IMG/VR virus record: IMGVR_UViG_3300021375_000017
Span: 1-64,000 of that record
Length of the DNA stretch: 64,000 nucleotides
Reading direction: 5' to 3' (one strand)
Origin: a virus
The notes beneath the pieces are model-generated. The model had not been told where the DNA came from. It was given only the letters and a program-made list of their open reading frames with translations, and searched no databases. The position numbers and the translations under genes are program-made. Below, piece after piece: positions 1-6,552 of this stretch. Each line of letters opens with the position of its first letter. The stretch's first letter is position 1.

Positions 1-1
1 G

Positions 2-811
2 TGGAATGGGAAGAAATTGACTGCAATGAATTCTTTTGACCCATCAAGTCATTCAGTTTCTTATATTTGGTATGCACCTGATCATGTTCGTGCATGGAGA
101 AAAGAAGTTTATGAAAAAATTGGTGGTCATAATGTAGATCTATCAATTTGTGATGATCATGAATTAATGATTCGTACTTATCTTGAAACTAAGTACTATC
201 ACATCCCAGAAGTTCTCTATGTGTATCGAATCTCTGGAGATAATAGTTGGTTAGAAAGATGTGATGCAATTCAAATTAAAACAAAAGAACTTCACAATCA
301 GTATGCACAACTTTTAGCAGAAAGAGATGCAGACCTAAAAGATTTGATGAAGATTGACCTTGGTGGTGGATTATTCCCAAGAAAAGGTTATACAACAATC
401 GATCAAGAAGAGGGTCACATTACTTGTGATCTAAATGAAGGTATTCCTCTACCTGATAATAGTGTTGGAGTTATCAATGCATCTCACCTAATTGAGCATC
501 TTAAAGATCCAATTAAGACTATGAGGGAAATTCATCGTGTTCTAGCACATGGTGGATGGGCATTTATCGAAGTTCCCTCTACTGATGGTAGAGGTGCATG
601 GCAAGATCCAACTCATGTTTCATTCTGGAATGAGAATTCTTTTTGGTATTATACCAAACAATCTCATGCACAATTTATTCGTAATACGGACATCAAGTTT
701 TCATGTTTAAGACTAGAAACAAACTGGTGGGACAATAACATTGCAGTTGTTAATACTCATCTTGTTGCAGTGAAAGATGGTGTGAGATACCCAGGTCCTA
801 TTGAGATGTGA
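2..811 (+). CDS. glycosyltransferase/methyltransferase fusion, 3' part
   Basis: The reading frame is open to the left edge, so this is the 3' part of a longer gene. The first ~90 residues look like the end of a family 2 glycosyltransferase: an acidic DDHELMIR stretch is followed by a region rich in Tyr and Arg. From about residue 115 a class I SAM-dependent methyltransferase fold begins: IDLGGGLFPRKGY resembles the SAM-binding loop, and LPDNSVGVINASHLIEHL is the typical Methyltransf_11 strand and helix. Such fusions are common in cyanomyoviruses, where they probably modify virion or cell-surface glycans. The substrate is unknown. The TTG at position 17 is probably not the true start because coding continues upstream of it. 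Confidence 0.7.
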   Translation, partial: WNGKKLTAMNSFDPSSHSVSYIWYAPDHVRAWRKEVYEKIGGHNVDLSICDDHELMIRTYLETKYYHIPEVLYVYRISGDNSWLERCDAIQIKTKELHNQYAQLLAERDADLKDLMKIDLGGGLFPRKGYTTIDQEEGHITCDLNEGIPLPDNSVGVINASHLIEHLKDPIKTMREIHRVLAHGGWAFIEVPSTDGRGAWQDPTHVSFWNENSFWYYTKQSHAQFIRNTDIKFSCLRLETNWWDNNIAVVNTHLVAVKDGVRYPGPIEM

Positions 812-849
812 CTTGAGATAAAAAATATTACATCATCGTTTATATTTTT

Positions 850-857
850 GATAAATA
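850..857 (+). promoter_or_regulatory. T4-like late promoter (GATAAATA)
   Basis: GATAAATA lies 18 bp upstream of the ATG at 876 in an AT-rich gap. It matches the T4-type late -10 motif TATAAATA read by a gp55-family sigma factor, which is encoded in this window at 18334. Confidence 0.5.
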
Positions 858-875
858 ATAAGAGAATTCATACCA

Positions 876-2312
876 ATGTCTGTAGTAACTGATCTTGAAA
901 AAAGTTTAGTCAAGCTGAATGATGTAACTTATGATTCAGTAGATAAACTTATGAAGAAAGTTGCGAAAGATAATGACATCTCTGCAACAGAACTTCATCA
1001 TAAGTTCAAGGCTAAACACAATATGATTCCCGACGATTGGATTAAAACACAAATGCAGGAAGGTAATCTACATAAGTGGTTCAAAGGATCCAAGTCTAAA
1101 GACGGTAAGTCTGGTTGGGTCAATGTTGTAACAGGTGGAACTTGTACAAGTGATGAACCTGGTGAAGGAACCCCTAAGTGTGTCTCTTCGGCAAAGAGAA
1201 CTTCTATGACTAAGGCAGAGAGACTTTCTGCTTCTAGAAGGAAGAAAAAAGCTGATCCTGGACAACAATCAAAGACTGGTGCGGCCAAACCAACTTACGT
1301 TTCCACAGATCCTAAGAAAAAAATGAAAGAAGAAATGGAAATCAATGAAGCAGACAAGAAAGGTAAGGGTAGTGGCAAGAAAGACGCATGTTACCATAAA
1401 GTAAAGGCCTCTGCATCGGTATGGCCCTCCGCATATGCTTCTGGTCGTTTGGTTCAGTGTCGTAAGAAAGGTGCTGCCAACTATGGTAAATCAAAGAACG
1501 AAGAATTTATGATTCTTCCAGAATTGACTGACCTTCAAATTCGGTGTATGGAAGCTGCAGGTATTGAAGTAGAAGTTATTAATGAGAAGTGCTGGGATGG
1601 TTATACTCAAAAGGGTATGAAGAAGAAGGGTAAAAAAGTAGTCCCTAATTGTGTTCCCGTTGGTGAAGAGACCAAAGAGAAAGAAGAAACTATTGAAGAG
1701 GCTGTAAGAATTCCAGCCAAAACCGGAAACATCTATATGGTTGGGTTTAGTTGGAAAGGTAGATATATGCTTATTAAATTATTCTTCCCAACAGTTCATA
1801 GACCTTCAAAAAAAGAAGTACTTGATGCCATTGAGAAAATCTATCCTGGAGCATTAGTTCAGAGATATGATATGGCAACATATCAACCAGGAGAATCTCT
1901 TCTTCATGTTGAAGAGCATGATAAATCTAGTAAGAGTTGTTCTAAAGGTGAATACTATTGTAATGACTCTAAAAAATGTAAATCAATTCCTAAAGGTTAT
2001 CATGTAATGCCCAATGGTGATCTGATGAAAGATGAGGATCACGATGAAGGTGAAGGTGGTGATATGAGTGAAGGAGCTGCATGGACTAAAAAAGAAGGTC
2101 AGAATAAATCTGGTGGTCTTAACGAAAAAGGACGTAAGTCTTATGAAAAAGAAAATCCTGGTTCCGATCTAAAAACACCTTCAAAGAAGGTTGGTAACAA
2201 GAGAAGATCATCATTCTGTGCAAGAATGAAAGGAATGAGAAAGAGACAGAAACCTTCTAATAACACAGGTGACGATAGATTGTCCAAATCACTCAGAGCG
2301 TGGAACTGTTGA
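876..2312 (+). CDS. mosaic virion-associated protein with Cys motifs
   Basis: A 478-residue basic, low-complexity protein built from short modules that I recognise as recurrent in cyanophage proteins of unknown function. These are a TGGTCTSDEPGEGTPKC region (about residues 87-105), ACYHKVKASASVWPSAYASG (about 171-190), CWDGYTQKGMKKKGKK (about 239-254), a compact beta/alpha module around GRYMLIKLFFPTVHRPSK (about 295-312), a Cys-rich segment with a KKCKSIPKGYHVMPNG pattern, and a C-terminal SFCARMKGM...LRAWNC tail. It is probably a structural or packaged DNA-associated protein because of its basic charge and its place upstream of terminase. No enzymatic motif is visible. It shares a module with the next gene. 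A late promoter precedes it. Confidence 0.75.
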   Translation: MSVVTDLEKSLVKLNDVTYDSVDKLMKKVAKDNDISATELHHKFKAKHNMIPDDWIKTQMQEGNLHKWFKGSKSKDGKSGWVNVVTGGTCTSDEPGEGTPKCVSSAKRTSMTKAERLSASRRKKKADPGQQSKTGAAKPTYVSTDPKKKMKEEMEINEADKKGKGSGKKDACYHKVKASASVWPSAYASGRLVQCRKKGAANYGKSKNEEFMILPELTDLQIRCMEAAGIEVEVINEKCWDGYTQKGMKKKGKKVVPNCVPVGEETKEKEETIEEAVRIPAKTGNIYMVGFSWKGRYMLIKLFFPTVHRPSKKEVLDAIEKIYPGALVQRYDMATYQPGESLLHVEEHDKSSKSCSKGEYYCNDSKKCKSIPKGYHVMPNGDLMKDEDHDEGEGGDMSEGAAWTKKEGQNKSGGLNEKGRKSYEKENPGSDLKTPSKKVGNKRRSSFCARMKGMRKRQKPSNNTGDDRLSKSLRAWNC

Positions 2313-2313
2313 T

Positions 2314-2652
2314 ATGAAAGACTTCAAAGATTTTATAAAGGAGTCGGTCACTATTCATGGTGACTTCAATGGAACACTTAATGTAGGTGGTGATAATTCT
2401 GCTTCTCCAGAACAACAGGTGGAAGAGAACTATCAATATCTTGCAGACTTTGTTTGGATGGGTAGTATTTACAGAGTACGGTTAGAACAGGTTGACTCAG
2501 TAAGACTTCCAACTAATCAAGAGTTGGCAGAACAACTGCAAAGTGAATATCCTGGTGCAATTGTTCAAAGGGTATATCCAGTAGAACAAAAACCAACAGT
2601 GAAATTTGGTGATATTAAAAGATATCATCCTGGTAAATTAGATTGGGTATAG
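2314..2652 (+). CDS. hypothetical protein with YPGAxVQR module
   Basis: The ATG at 2314 follows the upstream TGA by one base and gives MKDFKDFIKE, an N-terminus repeated in cyanophage accessory virion proteins, so I prefer it to the more upstream start at 2269, which would overlap the previous gene by 44 bases. The 112-residue product holds a module (FVWMGSIYRVRL ... SEYPGAIVQRVYP) that resembles FSWKGRYMLIKL ... KIYPGALVQRYDM in the preceding gene, so the two genes share a duplicated domain. Function is unknown. The position among head and packaging genes suggests a virion component. Confidence 0.7.
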   Translation: MKDFKDFIKESVTIHGDFNGTLNVGGDNSASPEQQVEENYQYLADFVWMGSIYRVRLEQVDSVRLPTNQELAEQLQSEYPGAIVQRVYPVEQKPTVKFGDIKRYHPGKLDWV

Positions 2653-2655
2653 ATT

Positions 2656-3582
2656 ATGGCTATTTGGAATTCTGGAATAGGTACATTTCTTAAACAAGAG
2701 ACTACCTTGTTTGAAGTGATGGGGATTGCATCAAGTGATGGTCAATATATTTCTACTGATAATAGATTTCCCGTAGATGCTAATATATCAGGAATCTCTT
2801 CAGATACAGTTATCTCCATTGGCAATAGTATTACGGTAAATCAAGGAACTTCACCTTGGGTTGTATCACCCATACCCCAAATTTCTTTACCTCCAGGATA
2901 CGGACAAATCCACAAGTTTGGTGCTGTTCCTGAAATGAGTCAAAATACTAATGGAACGATTTGGGATGAGAATGACACAAATTATCCTTGGGATACAATT
3001 TCTGCAGGCAGTCAACTTGAAGTTCGAGTTGTAGAGCCAAATAATGAAAATAGTACTAGTACTGACCTTGATGGAGATACTGTAGAGATACAAGGACTTG
3101 ATGTAAATTACAATGTCATTACAGAGACTGTAACTATATCTGGATTCTCAGCAACTACTACTAATACATTTTACAGAGTGTATAGAGCGATCTATGCAAA
3201 CACTGCTGATATTGCAAACAGTAAGCGTATTCTAATAAGAGTATCTACCACCACTGTTGCAAAAATATTAGAAAATATAGGACAGACATTGATGTCTGTA
3301 TATACTGTTCCTGCAGGTAAAACTGGTTCTATAATGAGATTAGATGTAACTGCACAAGGAACAGCAACAGGTAGTTTTAAACTGTATGTTCGTGAAGGTG
3401 GTACAGGGAATTTTGTTGTGAAGCATATCGCAGAAGTAAATGGTGTTGGTGGTCCATATCAACTTACTTATCCAATTCCTCAGTCATTCCCAGAAAAAAC
3501 AGATATTGATGCGAGAATGCATACATTATCAAATAATGGTAGATATACCTGCACTTTTGATATTTTACTTACGGATAATTAA
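2656..3582 (+). CDS. hypothetical virion protein (beta-rich)
   Basis: A 308-residue protein with no signal peptide or catalytic motif. Its composition (many Thr, Ser, Val and Ile, and alternating polar/hydrophobic stretches such as VTISGFSATTTNTFYRVYRA) suggests a beta-sandwich structural protein, and Pro-rich turns occur around residues 70-85. It begins three bases after the preceding stop and ends just before the terminase gene, so it is probably co-transcribed with late genes. A decoration or fibre-associated role is possible, but I do not recognise a named family. Confidence 0.65.
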   Translation: MAIWNSGIGTFLKQETTLFEVMGIASSDGQYISTDNRFPVDANISGISSDTVISIGNSITVNQGTSPWVVSPIPQISLPPGYGQIHKFGAVPEMSQNTNGTIWDENDTNYPWDTISAGSQLEVRVVEPNNENSTSTDLDGDTVEIQGLDVNYNVITETVTISGFSATTTNTFYRVYRAIYANTADIANSKRILIRVSTTTVAKILENIGQTLMSVYTVPAGKTGSIMRLDVTAQGTATGSFKLYVREGGTGNFVVKHIAEVNGVGGPYQLTYPIPQSFPEKTDIDARMHTLSNNGRYTCTFDILLTDN

Positions 3583-3584
3583 TT

Positions 3585-4466
3585 ATGAGTAATGTTGACA
3601 TATATTTGGGTAATCCAAATCTCAAGAAAGCTAATACAGCCATTGAGTTTACCCAAGATAACATTGAAGAATATATTAAGTGTAAAGAAGACCCGGTTTA
3701 TTTTGCAAAGAACTATGTTCAGATTGTGACTCTAGACCATGGTCTTCAACCCTTTAAGTTGTATGACTTTCAGGAAAAACTAGTAAAGAACTTTCACGAA
3801 AAGAGATTTAATATCTGTAAGATGCCACGTCAGACTGGAAAGTCTACTACTGTAGTATCTTTTCTATTACATTATGCCATCTTCAATGATAGTGTCAATA
3901 TTGGTATTCTTGCAAACAAAGCATCCACGGCAAGAGAACTTCTTGGAAGGTTACAGATTGCTTATGAGAACCTACCTAAGTGGATGCAACAAGGGATTCT
4001 AGCATGGAACAAAGGTAGTTTGGAACTAGAGAATGGTAGTAAGATATTAGCAGCATCTACGTCTGCTTCTGCTGTTCGAGGTATGTCATTTAACATCCTC
4101 TTCCTTGACGAATTTGCATTCGTTCCAAACCATGTTGCAGACTCATTCTTTGCATCTGTTTATCCTACGATTACTTCTGGTAAATCTACAAAGGTAATTA
4201 TTGTTTCTACCCCACACGGTATGAATCACTTCTACCGTATGTGGCATGATGCGGAAAGAGGATTCAATGACTACACCCCAACAGATGTTCATTGGTCTCA
4301 AGTACCTGGTAGAGATGAAGTCTGGAAAGAACAGACTATTAAGAACACATCAGAACAACAGTTCAAAGTTGAGTTTGAGTGCGTTGGAGGTAATACATTG
4401 GTAGAAGTTGAGAAAGATGATATTATCAGTGAGATGAGGATAGAGGATTTATACAATACAATGTGA
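3585..4466 (+). CDS. 17: terminase large subunit (gp17), N-terminal half with N-intein
   Basis: This 293-residue ORF encodes the ATPase domain of the DNA-packaging motor plus a split-intein N-fragment. Visible motifs are the adenine-binding/Walker A segment MPRQTGKSTT (about residues 81-90), Walker B ILFLDEFAF (about 171-179) and the coupling motif STPHG (about 206-210). Extein residues 1-265 end at FKVEFE; Cys266 (codon 4380-4382) starts an intein N-fragment that closes with a stop at 4464-4466. The nuclease domain is encoded separately at 5060-6244. Neither half alone is a full terminase: a functional motor would require trans-splicing. Joined length is about 556 residues, normal for cyanophage gp17. 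The frame and sequence quality show no sign of a simple frameshift. Confidence 0.93.
   Translation: MSNVDIYLGNPNLKKANTAIEFTQDNIEEYIKCKEDPVYFAKNYVQIVTLDHGLQPFKLYDFQEKLVKNFHEKRFNICKMPRQTGKSTTVVSFLLHYAIFNDSVNIGILANKASTARELLGRLQIAYENLPKWMQQGILAWNKGSLELENGSKILAASTSASAVRGMSFNILFLDEFAFVPNHVADSFFASVYPTITSGKSTKVIIVSTPHGMNHFYRMWHDAERGFNDYTPTDVHWSQVPGRDEVWKEQTIKNTSEQQFKVEFECVGGNTLVEVEKDDIISEMRIEDLYNTM
4380..4463 (+). other. split intein N-fragment in TerL
   Basis: Twenty-eight residues from Cys (block A: CVGGNTLVEVEKDD) to the stop. The extein junction VEFE/CVGG and the short N-fragment match the architecture I recall for the atypical AceL-TerL intein of an Antarctic Ace Lake phage terminase (25-residue N-fragment, same junction). 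The partner fragment is at 5060-5368. Identification from memory of that family is strong, but no alignment was run. Confidence 0.92.
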
Positions 4467-4477
4467 GTTTCTTGGAT

Positions 4478-4485
4478 TATAAATA
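4478..4485 (+). promoter_or_regulatory. T4-like late promoter (TATAAATA) inside the split terminase locus
   Basis: An exact TATAAATA lies 12 bp downstream of the N-half stop and 12 bp upstream of the GIY-YIG ATG at 4498. It would let the endonuclease and the terminase C-half be transcribed late and independently of the N-half. Confidence 0.6.
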
Positions 4486-4497
4486 AAAATAAAAGTT

Positions 4498-5067
4498 ATG
4501 TATTATATTTACTTATTGAGAGATGATTATGGTGATGTCAAATATGTTGGTCAAACACAACAGATTGATGTTAGGAAAAGAGACCACAAAAGATTAAAAC
4601 CACCACATACATTTGAGATTTTATATGAAAATCTTAAAGTGTCTGATGCCAAGATGTTGGAAATAGAAAATATAGATAAGTATGATACATATAGAAATGG
4701 ATGGAATAAATCCTCTGGTGGGGAAGGATTTGATGATTATGAAAGAAAGGGTATTGGGGGAGTAAAGAAAGGAAATGTGCCTTGGAATAAAGGTAAAAAG
4801 GGATGTTTTAGTGAAGAAACTATCCAAAAGTTTAGTAATACAAGAAAAGGTATTGCCTGGAGTAGAAAACTTACTGACAAACAAATCACACAAATAAGAA
4901 ACTTGTATCAAGAACAACCACATGTTGATGGTGTTGGAGATGTAGCAAAAAATGGAAGAAAAATGTCTTATATTCAAGCATTTTGTAAGAAATACTGTAG
5001 TGATTATAATATAACACCACAAGGAATGAAACGTATTATATTAAAGGAGTGTTGGGCAAATGTATAA
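4498..5067 (+). CDS. GIY-YIG homing endonuclease between TerL halves
   Basis: A 189-residue protein opening with YYIYLLRD...VKYVGQT, the two beta-strands of a GIY-YIG nuclease (YIY for GIY, YVG for YIG), then a basic helix with catalytic Arg candidates (RKRDHKR), and WNKSSGGEGFDD. The C-terminal half contains KGNVPWNKGKKG and KFSNTRKGIAW, resembling NUMOD3-type DNA-binding repeats, and a helix-turn-helix-like end. It sits exactly between the two intein-bearing terminase halves and overlaps the C-half start by 8 bases. The likely role is homing: cutting phage genomes that lack the insertion at the terminase locus. It is preceded by its own late promoter. Confidence 0.88.
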   Translation: MYYIYLLRDDYGDVKYVGQTQQIDVRKRDHKRLKPPHTFEILYENLKVSDAKMLEIENIDKYDTYRNGWNKSSGGEGFDDYERKGIGGVKKGNVPWNKGKKGCFSEETIQKFSNTRKGIAWSRKLTDKQITQIRNLYQEQPHVDGVGDVAKNGRKMSYIQAFCKKYCSDYNITPQGMKRIILKECWANV

Positions 5068-5368
5068 AATAAACAACAATATAAAAGTAAAGACACCAAC
5101 TGGATTTCAATCATTTAGTGGAATACAGAAAGTTTTCAAACCATTTTATCATTGGATTATTTTTGATGATGGAAGTGAGATAAAATGTTCTGATAATCAT
5201 TCATTTGGGAGTGAGAAGATAAAGGCATCTTCTCTAAAACTTGATGACATTATTCAAGGAAAAAAAGTTGTATATAATGAAATAGTTGAGGAAGGAATAT
5301 ACTTATATGATTTATTGGATGTAGGGGAAGAAAACCTATACATTACCAATAAAATAGTTTCACATAAT
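5060..5368 (+). other. split intein C-fragment in TerL
   Basis: One hundred and three residues. Block B is EIKCSDNHSFG (His preceded at -3 by Ser), block F is ENLYITNKIV, and block G is the terminal SHN followed by Cys+1. It resembles my recollection of the AceL-TerL C-fragment, which also begins with an Asn-rich MxxxNxNNIK and ends ENLYITNxxVSHN before CEFL. All residues needed for trans-splicing appear present: Cys1 (other fragment), block B His, penultimate His, Asn and Cys+1. Confidence 0.92.
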
Positions 5369-6244
5369 TGTGAGTTCCTAGGTTCTGTTGATACACTCAT
5401 TGCGCCATCAAAACTTAAAACATTAGTCTATGAGAATCCTATTCAGAGAAATGCTGGATTAGATGTCTTTGAAACAGTCAAAGAGAATCATGATTATATT
5501 ATGACTGTTGACGTTGCCAGAGGAGTTGGTGGAGACTACTCTGCATTTGTTGTTATTGATATTACCACATTCCCACATAGATTGGTCGCAAAGTATAGGG
5601 ATAATGAAATCAAACCAATGTTATTTCCAAGTGTCATCTATGAAGTAGCAAAGAATTATAATGAAGCATTTATACTCTGTGAGGTCAATGACGTTGGAGA
5701 CCAGGTGGCTAGTATTCTTCAATATGACCTGGAGTATCAAAACTTGTTAATGTGCTCTATGAGAGGTAGAGCAGGTCAGATTGTTGGTCAAGGATTCTCT
5801 GGTAAGAAGACACAACTTGGTGTCAAGATGTCCAAAACTGTAAAGAAAGTTGGTTCTCTCAATCTTAAAACAATGATTGAAGAGGATAAACTCATTCTCT
5901 GGGATTATGAGATTATTTCAGAACTGACTACATTCATTCAGAAGAACAATTCCTTTGAAGCAGAAGAAGGATGTAATGATGACCTTGCAATGTGTCTGGT
6001 AATCTATGCATGGATGGTCGCACAGGATTATTTTAAAGAACTAACTGATCAGGATGTCAGAAAGAGATTATATGAAGAACAGAAAAACCAGATTGAACAG
6101 GACATGGCTCCATTTGGTTTCTTAGATGATGGTTTGGGTGAAGACAATTTTGTAGATGGTGATGGAGACAGATGGTACACACAAAACAATAAAATGGATG
6201 AATATGGAAACACTGCTGGTGGTTGGGAACTCTGGAATTACTGA
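5060..6244 (+). CDS. 17: terminase large subunit (gp17), C-terminal half with C-intein
   Basis: A 394-residue ORF: residues 1-103 are the split-intein C-fragment, residues 104-394 the terminase nuclease domain starting with Cys+1 (CEFLGSVDTL). The RNase H-like nuclease shows acidic residues in TVDVARGVGGDYSAF (about 146-160), LCEVNDVGDQ (about 208-217) and CNDDLAM (about 330-336), the usual metal-binding positions. The protein would cut concatemeric DNA during headful packaging after joining to the ATPase half. Start: ATG 5060 inside the end of the GIY-YIG gene, preceded by AAGGAG a dozen bases upstream. It ends with TGATG overlapping the next gene. Confidence 0.93.
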   Translation: MYKINNNIKVKTPTGFQSFSGIQKVFKPFYHWIIFDDGSEIKCSDNHSFGSEKIKASSLKLDDIIQGKKVVYNEIVEEGIYLYDLLDVGEENLYITNKIVSHNCEFLGSVDTLIAPSKLKTLVYENPIQRNAGLDVFETVKENHDYIMTVDVARGVGGDYSAFVVIDITTFPHRLVAKYRDNEIKPMLFPSVIYEVAKNYNEAFILCEVNDVGDQVASILQYDLEYQNLLMCSMRGRAGQIVGQGFSGKKTQLGVKMSKTVKKVGSLNLKTMIEEDKLILWDYEIISELTTFIQKNNSFEAEEGCNDDLAMCLVIYAWMVAQDYFKELTDQDVRKRLYEEQKNQIEQDMAPFGFLDDGLGEDNFVDGDGDRWYTQNNKMDEYGNTAGGWELWNY

Positions 6245-6474
6245 TGGATTTAGATGGTCAGATAAAACTTGGACACTTACTTCTGAACGATAGGAAGTGT
6301 AGAACTTGTGGAGAGACAAAGAACTTGATAGAAGGTTTTTATAGGACAAGAAAAGATAGAGGGCCTGTCGCATCTTCTTATTCTTACGAATGTAAAGAGT
6401 GTACTGTTAGAAGAGTTGTACAGAATAGAAAGAAAATGACTCCATTTGTTGATTGGAATTATCCAGATTGGTGA
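6244..6474 (+). CDS. small zinc-finger protein (HNH-like fragment)
   Basis: The start at 6244 overlaps the terminase stop (TGATG), which favours it over the GTG-like start 21 bases upstream. The 76-residue product has two CxxC pairs, CRTCGETK and CKEC, about 30 residues apart, with aromatic residues between, forming a zinc-ribbon or treble-clef-like knuckle like that of small HNH nucleases. No catalytic HNH histidine pair is obvious, so it may be only a DNA- or protein-binding zinc finger. Its position between gp17 and gp18 suggests co-expression with packaging and tail genes. Confidence 0.65.
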   Translation: MDLDGQIKLGHLLLNDRKCRTCGETKNLIEGFYRTRKDRGPVASSYSYECKECTVRRVVQNRKKMTPFVDWNYPDW

Positions 6475-6510
6475 CTCACGTCGTATTTCCCCACTGAAAA
6501 GACCCATAAT

Positions 6511-6518
6511 CATAAATA
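6511..6518 (+). promoter_or_regulatory. T4-like late promoter (CATAAATA) for gp18
   Basis: CATAAATA lies 34 bp upstream of the tail sheath ATG at 6553, and a GGAG ribosome-binding site (6541-6544) lies between them. This spacing is normal for a phage late gene. Confidence 0.6.
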
Positions 6519-6552
6519 TTTTTAGATAAACTGAGATCACGGAGAAAAATTC

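Noticed and set aside
4464-5059. Terminase interruption as a group I intron or frameshift
   Set aside because: The flanking ORFs end and begin with Hint-type intein blocks (Cys1, block B His, terminal His-Asn), and the exteins join precisely at Glu/Cys. An intron would not leave intein sequences in the reading frames.
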